DNA of 64,000 nt, from the NCBI GenBank assembly GCA_013285505.1, contig CP053450.1, positions 2,030,796-2,094,795 on the forward strand. Direction: 5' to 3'. Of this stretch, positions 37,112 through 45,761 are shown one piece after another. Both the position numbers and the translations under genes were made by a program. How positions within the stretch are numbered: the first letter of the stretch is position 1; each line of letters starts with the position of its first letter. A model generated the notes under the pieces. It was not told the DNA's origin. It made no database searches and saw only the letters and a list, made by a program, of their open reading frames with translations. Origin of the DNA: Planctomycetota bacterium (GTDB lineage Bacteria; Planctomycetota; Phycisphaerae; Phycisphaerales; UBA1924).

Positions 37112-39603
37112 TTGCCGCCGCTTCAGTCCTGCCGGACGGCGCTGGCGACTTTGACCCGCTCGGCTTCCCGCCCGAGCTCCGCGGCCGGGACCGCTGGGTA
37201 CTCTGGCGCAACGAGGTGCGAGACGGCAAGCCCACCAAGGTGCCGTACGACCCCGACAAGCGTGCCCGGATTGATCCTACTGACGCCGAACGCTGCTTGC
37301 GATATGAAGAGGCCGCCGGCTTGGCGACCTCCGCCGAGTACGGCATGGGTTTCTCGTTCTTCGCCGAAGACGGCTATTGCGGCATCGACCTCGACGATTG
37401 CGTGGACGCGGAGGGACGCCTGAGTCCGGAGGCGCGAGGGCTGGTGGATGAGTTCGCCACCTACGCGGAGTTCTCGCCGAGCGGCACCGGCGTCAAGATG
37501 TTCATACGCGGCCGGAAGCCCTCGTGGGCCAAGTGCCGGTCAAAGGCTCTGCCGGGCGTCGGCGAAATCGAGATCTACGACCAGAAGAGGTTCTTCACCC
37601 TGACCGGGCGCGTGGTGCCGGGGTGCGGCCAGCTCGTGCGCGAGCGGGACGCCCAACTGCACGACCTGTGCGCCAGGCTGTGGAAACAGCCTTCGGCGAA
37701 ACCCGACGTGGTCGGCCGCATCGGGAGGCCCGGGTTCATGGGCGACGACGCGGCCCTGCTCGAGCGAGCCCGCTCGGCGACCAACGGACACAAGTTCTCG
37801 GCGTTGTTCGACCGTGGCGACTCCTCGGCCCACGGGGGCGACGAGAGCGCGGCGGACATGGCGTTGGCCTCGATGCTGGCGTTCTGGTGCGGACCGGACC
37901 ACGACCGGATCGAGCGGCTGTTCTCCGCATCCCTCCTCGGCCAGCGGGACAAATGGAAGACCCGCGACGACTACCGCCGCAGCACGATCGAGTTCGCCAT
38001 CGAGAACACAACGGAGTACTACGCGGGCGGGCGGTCAGCGGGAGCGGCCGTCGTCAGCGCATCGCGGTCTTTGGCACGGCGGCCGGAGGTGATCATCGAC
38101 ACCGACGAGTACCGCGTCATCGACGAGGTCGCCGTCGCGGTCGGCCGCGACCCGACCATCTTTACCCGCGGGGGCATGTTCGTCGAAGTGCGGGAGCCCG
38201 GCGATGGCGGGTACGCCTCGATCGCAACTTTGCTGCCCGCACGACTCCGGGAGCTGATAACCCGGAACGTCGAACTGCTCGGCTACTACAAGGAGGAACT
38301 GAAGCCGCGGCATCCGACCGCGTGGCTGGTCAACGCGCTCCACGCCCGGGGCTGGGGTGCGGGGACACGCGAGCTTCGGATGCTCTCGGAAACCCCTGTG
38401 CTGCGTCCGGACGGCACAGTGTGGCAAGAGCCCGGCTACGACGCGATCTCCAAAGTGCTCTACCGACCGACCACGACGTTCCCGGTCATTCCCGAGCATC
38501 CGACGCGCGACGACGCCTGCGACGCATGTGACCGTCTGATGGACCTTGTGAGTGACTTCCCGTTTGCTGGTCTGGCGCACAGCTCAGCATTCCTTGCTGC
38601 GTTGCTCACCGTTGTTGCGAGGCACGCATTTGACGGCCCCTCGCCGCTGTTCCTCGTGGACGCCAATGTCAGAGGGGCCGGCAAGACGATGCTCGGTACC
38701 ATCGCGGCGATCATTGGCACCGGCTCAGTGCCGCCGGTGAGTTCGTATGTCCACGAATCGACCGAGTGCCGCAAGCAGATCACCACCCTGGCGATGGAGG
38801 GCGCGAGGATCGTCTTGCTCGACAACCTCAACGGCGTCATCGGGAACGTCGCCCTCGATCGGACGCTGACGAGCATCTGGTGGCGAGACCGAATTCTTGG
38901 GAGCAGCGCGAGCTACTCCGGCCCCATGCTCGCTGTGTGGATTGCAACCGGGAACAACGTCACGGTGAAGGCGGACACGACCCGGCGGACCGTCTACATC
39001 CGCCTTGACAGCCCGTTCGAGCACCCCGAGGACCGCGGGGGGTTCCAGCACAAGGATCTCATCGGGTACGTCACGGCACACCGTCCGCAGCTGTTCGCCG
39101 ACGCGGTCACGATCGTCGCTGCCTATCTCCGCGCCGGATCGCCGAACATGGAGCTGCGGCCCTTTGGCAGCTACGACGCATGGTCCGCGGTGATCCGCTC
39201 GGCGGTCCGTTGGCTCGGCATGAAGGACCCCTGCGACACACGCGACCAGTTGGAGGTCGCGGCAGATTCCGACAAGGAGATGCTCGCGCAACTGATGGCG
39301 GCGTGGGAGGAGTATGACAGGGCTGGGAATGGGATCGTGCTGAGCACACTCCTGAAGGACCTGTTCCCCTGGGGGGACGGCAGACCGACGAGCCCGGAAG
39401 CGGTAGCGCTCCGTGACGCCATCGAATTGTTCGCCCCGCCACGCGGGAACAAGCACCCAACGGCCCGTCAGCTCGGCAGCAAACTCAGAGCGGTGAGAGG
39501 CCGCGTGATCGGGGACAAGAAGTTTGACACGGATGGGGCCAAGACCGCCAAAGGGCAGGTCTGGCGTCTCCTCGACGCCACCTCGAAGACCACAGGAGTG
39601 TGA
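37108..39603 (+). CDS. Phage/plasmid-type primase-helicase (PrimPol-like)
   Basis: The 831-aa protein has a prim-pol front end: DRWVLWRNEV, GYCGIDLDDCVDAEGRLS (metal-binding D-x-D), FSPSGTGVKMFIRG and EIEIYDQKRFFTLTGRVV. It then has an ATPase/helicase-like region with SPLFLVDANVRGAGKTML (P-loop near residue 522), ARIVLLDNLN and IATGNNVTVKADTTRRTVYIRL. It probably primes or drives replication of the element when excised. The start GTG 37108 overlaps the previous stop. Confidence 0.82.
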   Translation: MIAAASVLPDGAGDFDPLGFPPELRGRDRWVLWRNEVRDGKPTKVPYDPDKRARIDPTDAERCLRYEEAAGLATSAEYGMGFSFFAEDGYCGIDLDDCVDAEGRLSPEARGLVDEFATYAEFSPSGTGVKMFIRGRKPSWAKCRSKALPGVGEIEIYDQKRFFTLTGRVVPGCGQLVRERDAQLHDLCARLWKQPSAKPDVVGRIGRPGFMGDDAALLERARSATNGHKFSALFDRGDSSAHGGDESAADMALASMLAFWCGPDHDRIERLFSASLLGQRDKWKTRDDYRRSTIEFAIENTTEYYAGGRSAGAAVVSASRSLARRPEVIIDTDEYRVIDEVAVAVGRDPTIFTRGGMFVEVREPGDGGYASIATLLPARLRELITRNVELLGYYKEELKPRHPTAWLVNALHARGWGAGTRELRMLSETPVLRPDGTVWQEPGYDAISKVLYRPTTTFPVIPEHPTRDDACDACDRLMDLVSDFPFAGLAHSSAFLAALLTVVARHAFDGPSPLFLVDANVRGAGKTMLGTIAAIIGTGSVPPVSSYVHESTECRKQITTLAMEGARIVLLDNLNGVIGNVALDRTLTSIWWRDRILGSSASYSGPMLAVWIATGNNVTVKADTTRRTVYIRLDSPFEHPEDRGGFQHKDLIGYVTAHRPQLFADAVTIVAAYLRAGSPNMELRPFGSYDAWSAVIRSAVRWLGMKDPCDTRDQLEVAADSDKEMLAQLMAAWEEYDRAGNGIVLSTLLKDLFPWGDGRPTSPEAVALRDAIELFAPPRGNKHPTARQLGSKLRAVRGRVIGDKKFDTDGAKTAKGQVWRLLDATSKTTGV

Positions 39604-39792
39604 CTTTGTGACTGTAGTGACTGTGAATCCACCCGCTCAGAAATCCGTGTTCGGCACCGGAGGGTCTGATGTGGCCTCAAACGCTTCAGACCGCCGTCTG
39701 CGCGGTTTGGCAAGGTGGCACCGATTTCAGAAGGGCCGGACTCACAGTCAGCAAAGTCACACAGTCACACTCGCAGCAATCATGGAGACGCA
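39604..39792. other. Intergenic region before the methyltransferase
   Basis: About 190 bases with repeated GTGACT/CACAGTCAC-like words: tgactttgtgactgtagtgactgtg near 39602 and cacagtcagcaaagtcacacagtcac near 39742. These form imperfect inverted copies about 140 bases apart and could be protein-binding sites. No ORF is convincing. Confidence 0.4.
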
Positions 39793-41082
39793 ATGAACAT
39801 CGTCCTGAAGCCGCCCGGTGATATCACCCCGTACGAGAACAACCCCCGCCAGAACGACTCGGCAGTGGACGCGATCGCCCGCTCCATCGAGGAGTTCGGC
39901 TTCCGCCAGCCCGTCGTGGTGGACGAGCACAACATCATCATCGTCGGCCACACCCGGTGGAAGGCCGCCAAGCGGCTGGGGCTCGAACGCATCCCCGTCC
40001 ACGTCGCCGAGGGCCTCGCACCCGAGAAGGCCAAGGCGTACCGCATCGCCGACAACGCCACGAACGCCATCGCCACCTGGGACGCCGAGCTGCTGCCCTT
40101 GGAGCTGGGCGACCTCAAGGACCTCGGCATCGACCTGGACTCCCTCGGCTTCAGCGAGGACGAGCTGGCGGCCTTCATGAGCGACGGGGCCAACCCGGGC
40201 CAGTGCGACCCCGACGAGGTGCCGGAGCCGCCTGACGAGCCTGTCACCAAGCCGGGCGACCTCTGGGTACTGGGCGAGCACCGGCTGCTCTGCGGAGACT
40301 CCTCCAGCGAGGCCGACCTCGACCGGCTGCTAGACGGGCAGACCATCCAGTTGGTCAACACCGACCCTCCCTACAACGTCAAGGTCGAGCCCCGGTCCAA
40401 CAACGCCTTCGTCTCGGGCAAGACCAGCTTCCACCCCGTGCCCAAGTCATCCTCACGATCGGGCGAACAGGTGAAGGGCACGACCACCAAGATGCGTGCC
40501 AAGGACCGCCCGCTCGAGAACGACAACGTCACCGACGAGCAGTTCTCTCTGCTCCTCTGTGCATGGTTCCGCAATCTGGCTCGTTCGCTCGACCCGGGCC
40601 GCGCTTTCTACATCTGGGGCGGCTACGCCAACATCGCCAACTACCCCACCGTCCTCGAAGACGCCGGTCTGCGGTTCGCCCAGCAGATCATCTGGCACAA
40701 GATGCACCCCGTGATCAGCCGCAAGGACTTCATGGGCGACCATGAATGGTGTTTCTATGGCTGGCGTTCGGGGGCCGCGCACAAGTTCTTCGGGCCGAAC
40801 AACATCCCCGACGTGTGGTCGATCAAGAAGGTCAACCCGCAGAGCATGGTCCACCTGACCGAGAAGCCGGTGGAGCTGGCGGCGCGGGCGATGGCCTACT
40901 CCAGCAAGCCGGGTGAGCGGGTGCTGGACCTCTTCGGGGGCTCGGGCTCCACGCTCATCGCCGCCGAGCAACAGGGCTGCAAGGCGTACCTCATGGAGAT
41001 TGACCCGGCCTACTGCGATGTGATCGTGCAACGTTGGGAAGGGTTTACTGGCCAGAAGGCGGAGAGGACGAGTGCGACGTAG
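39793..41082 (+). CDS. ParB-domain / N6-adenine-type DNA methyltransferase fusion
   Basis: The 429-aa protein starts with a ParB N-domain (PYENNPRQNDSAVDAIARSIEEFGFRQPVVVD...GHTRWKAAKRLG). The methyltransferase has catalytic motif DPPYNV near residue 191 and the SAM motif DLFGGSGSTLIAAEQ near residue 381; this order is the beta class. Fusions of this kind are common in phages and mobile elements and modify the element's own DNA. No restriction nuclease is adjacent. GGAG precedes ATG 39793. Its 3' end overlaps the next gene on the opposite strand by 38 bases. Confidence 0.9.
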   Translation: MNIVLKPPGDITPYENNPRQNDSAVDAIARSIEEFGFRQPVVVDEHNIIIVGHTRWKAAKRLGLERIPVHVAEGLAPEKAKAYRIADNATNAIATWDAELLPLELGDLKDLGIDLDSLGFSEDELAAFMSDGANPGQCDPDEVPEPPDEPVTKPGDLWVLGEHRLLCGDSSSEADLDRLLDGQTIQLVNTDPPYNVKVEPRSNNAFVSGKTSFHPVPKSSSRSGEQVKGTTTKMRAKDRPLENDNVTDEQFSLLLCAWFRNLARSLDPGRAFYIWGGYANIANYPTVLEDAGLRFAQQIIWHKMHPVISRKDFMGDHEWCFYGWRSGAAHKFFGPNNIPDVWSIKKVNPQSMVHLTEKPVELAARAMAYSSKPGERVLDLFGGSGSTLIAAEQQGCKAYLMEIDPAYCDVIVQRWEGFTGQKAERTSAT

Positions 41083-41708
41083 CCGCTTTCCAGATCATCC
41101 CATCAAGCCACGCCGCCGAGAACCCGCCCAGTTCCGCGGCACGCTCGATGGCGTACAGCGCCTGCACATCCGTGACCTCCCGGCCCACGGCCTCGGAGAC
41201 CCAGTTGACGATGTGCCGGTCGGGCTTCGTTGTGTTGGCCCCGAAGAGCATCCGCAGGTACTGGAACCCAGCCAGCGCAAAGCCACGCACCCCCACCGCC
41301 AGGTAGTCACCCGGCCGGGCGTCGTCGGCCCACGCGGCGAGCCGCTCGGCCTCGTCACCGCCCGGGTACGCGGCCAGCGTGTCGATGACGAACTCCAACA
41401 CGCCCACCAGCGTCACCGCCCGCGCGGGGTCGTTCGTGCTCAGGTGCTGCGCGGTGAACGCTGCCGGAGACTCACACTCCCGGATCATCGAGAGCAACTG
41501 CTCGCAGGTCCTGATGCCGGGGTTGGCGGCCTCGAACGCGACGACGCGGGGGCGCGACCACCTCCTTGTAGCGGCGGTTCAGCGACAGCACGCAGTCGAT
41601 CACCCACACGGGCGGGGCGGCGTCCCACACCTTCGGCGGAGTCGGGCTCAGGCTCTTGAACCGGCCGCGGGCGAACTCGATGATCTTGCGGGCGTCCTCT
41701 TCTCGCAT
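41045..41708 (-). CDS. Hypothetical protein, HhH-GPD-like (apparent frameshift near 41548)
   Basis: It starts MREEDARKIIEFARGRFKSLSPTPPKVWDAAPPVWVIDCVLSLNRRYKEVV. After a C5 run (41548-41552) the frame shifts; dropping one C gives VVAPRVVAFEAANPGIRTCEQLLSMI and continues to GFALAGFQYLRMLFGANTTKPDRHIVNWVSEAVG. The K-P-D-x-H-I segment recalls the D-x-H-V of helix-hairpin-helix glycosylases, so a DNA-repair-like fold is possible but unproven. The repaired length is about 220 aa. It is convergent with the methyltransferase. Confidence 0.65.
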
Positions 41709-41791
41709 GGCAGGCAGCGTACCGCCATGACGGCCGTGACTGAGAACGCCCCGGCGCGAGCCGGGGCGAGGACGGGTGGTGGATGAGTGAG

Positions 41792-42118
41792 CTACCCGCC
41801 GGACTTCAGCGCGTGGTACTCGGTCATGGCGTCCAGATGGACGCACCCGCTCGCCGCGTAGGACCGCCTGCCCTCGGTGGTGACGCAGCCCCGCTCCTTC
41901 AGGAACGCGATCGCCGTCGCCGCCTGGGAGGAGGGAAGGTCCTCGGCCGCGACAATCTCCTCCAGCACGAACCCGGCGTCCCCGGCCTCGTCGATGGCGT
42001 GGGCGACCGTCTCGAGCGTCTCGAGTTGGCAGCGGTGTCGGTAGGGCTTGCCCCGCCGTGGCGTTGCCGCCCGGACGAGCGACCCGTCCCGGTCAATGTG
42101 GAAGGTGTCCTCGCGCAC
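41792..42118 (-). CDS. Small winged-helix-like protein
   Basis: The 108-aa protein reads QLETLETVAHAIDEAGDAGFVLEEIVAAEDLPSSQAATAIAFLKERGCVTTEGRRSYAA, which looks like a winged helix with recognition helix SSQAATAIAFLKER and a wing. No partner is known. The gene lies 3 bases after the HARE-HTH gene's stop on the same strand, so the two likely form an operon. Confidence 0.65.
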   Translation of the reverse strand: MREDTFHIDRDGSLVRAATPRRGKPYRHRCQLETLETVAHAIDEAGDAGFVLEEIVAAEDLPSSQAATAIAFLKERGCVTTEGRRSYAASGCVHLDAMTEYHALKSGG

Positions 42119-42121
42119 GGC

Positions 42122-42655
42122 TCAGTCCCGCTTTCCGTTGGAAGCGAACCTGCCGCGGCCGGTCTTCGTGAAGCGGCTGTCGGCTCCCTTGGCGCTCACT
42201 TCGCGCGTGATGGCGCTGTAGAGCGTGGCGTCCGGCGTCTTGCCGCCGGGGCTGGTCCAGAGGCCCTTCTCCGCCATCGCCTTGATCATCTCTCGGGCGC
42301 TCATCTCCGTGCCCGCCTCGGCGAGCACCTGCGCCGCGGCGTCGAGGGCGCTCAGGCGCTTCGGGGCCGACGGTTCAGGCTTGGCGTTGGCCTTGCCCCC
42401 GGGGGCGGCCTTCTTGCCCCGTGTGCCGCCCTTTGGCTTGGCCGGGGTCGTTGCCGCCTTCTTGCCGCCCTTCGCGGCACGCGGCGTCGTAGCGGGCGTG
42501 GTGGCGGCCTCGGCCGGTGCGGCCTCCCGCTCCGCCGCCTTGGCCTTGTCCTCGGCCGCGACCTTCTTCATGGTGGCCGAGATGGCGGGCTTCGCGGCCT
42601 TCTTCGCGGGGGCCTTCTTCGTAGGGGCCTTCTTCGTCGTCTTCTGCGTTGCCAT
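42122..42655 (-). CDS. HARE-HTH domain protein with Lys/Ala-rich tail
   Basis: The first ~100 residues are Lys/Ala/Pro-rich ([19 protein letters not shown]). The C-terminal 70 residues are a HARE-HTH (HB1/ASXL-type) winged helix: [53 protein letters not shown], ending [17 protein letters not shown] domains are linked to DNA-modification and restriction systems and to RNA polymerase delta. With the ParB-methyltransferase nearby, reading modified DNA is an attractive guess. Confidence 0.8.
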   Translation of the reverse strand: MATQKTTKKAPTKKAPAKKAAKPAISATMKKVAAEDKAKAAEREAAPAEAATTPATTPRAAKGGKKAATTPAKPKGGTRGKKAAPGGKANAKPEPSAPKRLSALDAAAQVLAEAGTEMSAREMIKAMAEKGLWTSPGGKTPDATLYSAITREVSAKGADSRFTKTGRGRFASNGKRD

Positions 42656-42742
42656 GGTCTTCTCCTTGGCTGGTGGTTCAACAGCCCCCGCACATCGCGG
42701 CGGGCAAGCGCGCGCCGCACGGTTCCCCGCGCGGCCGCGTCG

Positions 42743-42991
42743 TCAGCGGGCCGGGTTCGGCCGGTAGGCGTGCTCGCAGCTCCGGCAGCGGACCAGGTCG
42801 CCGTCGTCGCCGATCCACACCAGCCGGTCGGCGTCGCGTTCCCCGCACCCGGGGCAGGCGTCCTTCTCGGGCACCCGGTTGGTCGCGGGCACGCTGGCGA
42901 GCCGCTCGCGGATCAACGCCGCCTGGTGCTCGTGGTACGCGAGGTTCGCCTTCAGGTCCTCGATCTGGTCGCGGGTCGGTTCGTTGCTCAT
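42743..42991 (-). CDS. Small zinc-ribbon protein
   Basis: The 82-aa protein has a helical N-terminus (DQIEDLKANLAYHEHQAALIRERLA) and two CxxC pairs, DACPGCGERDAD and LVRCRSCEHAYRP, forming a zinc ribbon. AAGGAGAACGCAG precedes the start at 42991. It is related in layout to the small proteins encoded on the other strand from 43566. Confidence 0.65.
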   Translation of the reverse strand: MSNEPTRDQIEDLKANLAYHEHQAALIRERLASVPATNRVPEKDACPGCGERDADRLVWIGDDGDLVRCRSCEHAYRPNPAR

Positions 42992-43160
42992 CTGCGTTCT
43001 CCTTGCCCCGGGCGGAACCCCCGCCGGGTGTCACACATGAGCCATGATTCCACGGCGCATGCAAGGCGTTCTGGCCTGCTTTTGCAGGTGTTTCTGAGAT
43101 TGAGGGGGAGCGCCCCAACCGGAGCAAGGCGTTCCCCTGTCATGCCCGAGGGGGTGGCCC

Positions 43161-43569
43161 ATGGCGGTGCGTAGCAAGTTCCTCGAAGACGGCCTCACGC
43201 CCCAGCAGGAGCAGGCCATCATCGGACTGATCAACGAGACCAGCGTCGCCGCCGCGGCCCGAGCCAGCGGCGTCGGGCAGCGCACCCTCCACCAGTGGAT
43301 CAACGACGACAAGCGGTTCATGGCCGCCTACCGGGCGGCGCGCCGTCAGGCGTTCGACCAGGCCATCGCGGCTCACCCAGCGGTACGCCTCGCTGGCGGT
43401 CACCACACTCGCCAAGGTCATGGCCGACGCCAGCGCCGCCAACGCCGCGAAGGTCTCGGCAGCCACGGCCATGCTCAAGTTCGGCCGCGAGTCGATCGAG
43501 CTGGACGACCTGGCGGCGCGGATCGAGACGCTGGAATCCGAACGCGATGACGAGGGGGATCGGTCATGA
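43161..43569 (+). CDS. Phage-type HTH protein (terminase-small-subunit-like; apparent frameshift near 43370)
   Basis: The N-terminus reads LTPQQEQAIIGLINETSVAAAARASGVGQRTLHQWINDDKRFMAAYRAARRQAFDQAIA, an HTH typical of small terminase-like or homeodomain-like phage proteins. It then shifts frame; dropping one G gives LTQRYASLAVTTLAKVMADASAANAAKVSAATAMLKFGRESIELDDLAARIETLE to stop 43569, about 135 aa. The stop overlaps the next start (ATGA). The role on the element is unknown, perhaps DNA recognition for packaging or gene control. Confidence 0.7.
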
Positions 43570-43754
43570 GGCTCTGGACACGGGTCAGGAAGCTGGAGCG
43601 GAAGCGGGATGCCAGGCCGTGCCGCTACTGCTCGGGGTTTGGGTGTACCGCGCTCGTTGACGAGCAGAAGGGCGAGCGAATGGACGACGCCCGCGGCTGC
43701 AAGATGTGCGGTCGGGTCTCGAAGCTGATCGTGCTGAGGGCCGACCGTGGGTAG
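43566..43754 (+). CDS. Mini zinc-ribbon protein 1
   Basis: The 62-aa protein starts MRLWTRVRKLERKRDARPCRYCSGFGCTALV and ends CKMCGRVSKLIVLRA. It has two CxxC pairs after a basic helix with the motif R-V-x-K-L-E. It overlaps the genes on either side by four or more bases, so it is one of a coupled set of similar small proteins. Confidence 0.6.
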   Translation: MRLWTRVRKLERKRDARPCRYCSGFGCTALVDEQKGERMDDARGCKMCGRVSKLIVLRADRG

Positions 43755-43964
43755 GGCGCTGTCGCGCCGGGTCCGGAGGCTGGAGGCCGCCCGCGAGGGC
43801 TGCGCGTCCTGCGGCGGCCGCGGCGCGCTGACGGTCGTCTTCATGGCGCGGGGGGAACCCCCGCCGAGCCGAAGCGCTGCCCCGCGTGCGGGCGGTCGCT
43901 GGTGGTCGAGATTCACGAGCTGACGCTGGAGGAGTGGCATGGCCGCGAAGACGCTTGCGCGTAG
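43747..43964 (+). CDS. Mini zinc-ribbon protein 2 (apparent frameshift near 43858)
   Basis: It starts at GTG 43747 with GRALSRRVRRLEAAREGCASCGGRGALTVVF. After a C5 run, adding one C restores RCPACGRSLVVEIHELTLEEW and a stop at 43964, about 72 aa. The layout (R-R-V-R-R-L-E helix, CxxCG, then CPxCGR) repeats that of neighbours 1 and 3. Confidence 0.55.
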
Positions 43965-44167
43965 GTTGGCACGGCTGGAGGGGGACACGGCGAGGACCTG
44001 CACAGAGTGCGGCTGGGGGGGCCGAGAGGGCCGTCTACGAGGTCGTCGTGCCCGTGGCGGTCGGGAGCGTCCGGGACGCCCCGGAGCCCCGAGAGCCCCG
44101 CCGGTGCCCCCGCTGCGGACGCCCCACCGAGTACCACATCTCGTTCCCGACGGCTCGGGAGCAGTGA
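43939..44167 (+). CDS. Mini zinc-ribbon protein 3 (apparent frameshift near 44015)
   Basis: It starts MAAKTLARRLARLEGDTARTCTECGWG. After a G7 run the frame shifts; dropping one G gives AERAVYEVVVPVAVG and RRCPRCGRPTEYHISF to stop 44167, about 75 aa. It is the third tandem paralogue of this type and overlaps the second. Confidence 0.55.
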
Positions 44168-44208
44168 ACCACGAACGGCCGCCGCCGAGCGGCCGAAGGA
44201 GAACATCG

Positions 44209-44467
44209 ATGCATCGCAGAACAACCGGACCGTCCCTGCCCCAAGCCCCGTCCACCGCCGCCCGCGAGCTGCGGCACCACGACTCCGCCGCGATCCACGG
44301 GCGCAGGAACGCGGGACATCAAGTCGCCCCTGGCACCGCCGCCCGGGGCGGGCGGTCCCGGCGAGGGAGGCCCCGGCGGGGGAGGCGTCAACCCCGGCGG
44401 CGGCAACCCCGCGGGGTCCGGCGGACTCCCCGTCGCCATCAACAGCATCCGGCGGCGAAGCCACTAA
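44209..44467 (+). CDS. Small Gly/Pro-rich protein (apparent frameshift near 44308)
   Basis: ATG 44209 follows AGGAGAACATCG. The first part is MHRRTTGPSLPQAPSTAARELRHHDSAAIHG. Dropping one A near 44308 gives a Gly/Pro-rich tail with GGPGEGGPGGGGVNPGGG to stop TAA 44467, about 85 aa. No function is evident; it may be a flexible adaptor or a structural peptide of the element. Confidence 0.45.
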
Positions 44468-44670
44468 CCCACCGCAGGACGCTGTTACCCCACAATCCGC
44501 CCCCGCGGGGCCGGGGAGGCCCTTCCCCGCCCCGCCGGGCGCGCCCGCCCGCAGGCCCGTTTCCGTGGGGTTGCGGGACTGTCTCTCATACGACACGCCA
44601 TTCGCACTAATATTCCCTCACCTTGGGCACAATGCCAGTCCGCTGGCAATGCCCCGCACGTGGAGGGACT

Positions 44671-45570
44671 ATGCATAGCTTTGCGCCAGATCATGAAGGC
44701 CCGCGCGTATCAGATCAAATCCGCGGTGCGATCGTCGTGACACCAACCACCGTACGATCGCTTGTAGAGGCGGGCGAACGCTTTCTGAAAGACGATGCTG
44801 TTCTATGTCGGTTCGTCGCCATTAGCAGCGGTCACGAACCGCTCGTGATTGACTCACTCGACGAACTGCTCACCCTACGCAATCCTCACACAGCGCCGAT
44901 CGAAGGGCTTCTCCTCGCCCTGAACACTACCGCGCGCGGACTGCACATCTTCATAGGTACACAGAGCTCCGATGGTGCGGCGGTTCGACTGGACGCAATT
45001 AGTGACTCGGTCGATGACCTATCAGCGCTGCGTGAAAGCGTACGAGCAGAAGCGAAAAACTCGACCGCGTGGTACTCCCCGTTCCGTTGGCTCTATGACA
45101 CGACATTCGCGTTGGTCTTCAAAGTGCCTGGCCGAGTGCGGCTGATCATCGGGACACTGCTTGTGGTGCTTTGGATTGCTTGGGTTGTGCTCGGTTCGCT
45201 TGCTCGAGCAGATCTTCAACACTGGCAGGAGAACGCAGCGTCGGTCGTTGACGAACTACGCCGCGGCCAAGCCGAGGGCTTGGTACTGGACGACGACACC
45301 GCCGCGAAAGTCAACCGAATCGAGAACGCACTGGCGTCCTCTCGTGGAGTGTCTTGGACAAGATGGATCGGAGTGATCGCGGGGTCGATTGTCATTGGTC
45401 TGATCTGGCCAAAGGCAAACGACGTCCTCTTCCCGCGCGTGGAGTTTACCATCGGAGATGGCGCCATACGGCACGCACGCACGACTACAGCCCGACACTT
45501 CGTCCTTGGCACGGTGATCGTGTCTGGCTTTGTGATCCCGCTGATTCGGAGCTGCGCGGCAGGTGGATAG
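44671..45570 (+). CDS. Unknown membrane protein, 299 aa
   Basis: A soluble N-terminal half (IRGAIVVTPTTVRSLVEAGERFLKDD, IEGLLLALNTTARGLHIFIGTQ) is followed by membrane segments LIIGTLLVVLWIAWVVLGSLA, WIGVIAGSIVIGLIW and FVLGTVIVSGFVIPLI. Base composition is visibly less G+C-rich and codon use more mixed than in the flanking genes, which suggests recent acquisition. I cannot assign a family. A mobile-element context and a membrane-plus-sensor layout would fit an abortive-infection-type effector, but nothing in the sequence proves it. Confidence 0.7.
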   Translation: MHSFAPDHEGPRVSDQIRGAIVVTPTTVRSLVEAGERFLKDDAVLCRFVAISSGHEPLVIDSLDELLTLRNPHTAPIEGLLLALNTTARGLHIFIGTQSSDGAAVRLDAISDSVDDLSALRESVRAEAKNSTAWYSPFRWLYDTTFALVFKVPGRVRLIIGTLLVVLWIAWVVLGSLARADLQHWQENAASVVDELRRGQAEGLVLDDDTAAKVNRIENALASSRGVSWTRWIGVIAGSIVIGLIWPKANDVLFPRVEFTIGDGAIRHARTTTARHFVLGTVIVSGFVIPLIRSCAAGG

Positions 45571-45617
45571 ACCAGTGCGTACACAGTCCCGCTCTTCAGA
45601 GAAAGGGGGACTGAGGC

Positions 45618-45722
45618 GTGGGCGCGTATTTCGAGGAGGCGGGGTTCCGGTTCAACATCCGCCAAGACTTCGAGTGGGCGCGGCTCGAGAGCGCCATGCG
45701 GCGGATCGTCGGAAGCGGTTGA
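45618..45722 (+). pseudogene. Possible short ORF or gene scrap (34 codons)
   Basis: GTG 45618 opens GAYFEEAGFRFNIRQDFEWARLESAMRRIVGSG and stops at 45722. It reads like the tail of a longer protein, with an acidic-aromatic helix, but no start-proximal sequence survives. It could be a remnant. Confidence 0.25.
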
Positions 45723-45761
45723 CTACTCAGAACTGACCGGCGGGGCGAGTCGCTAGTCTGA

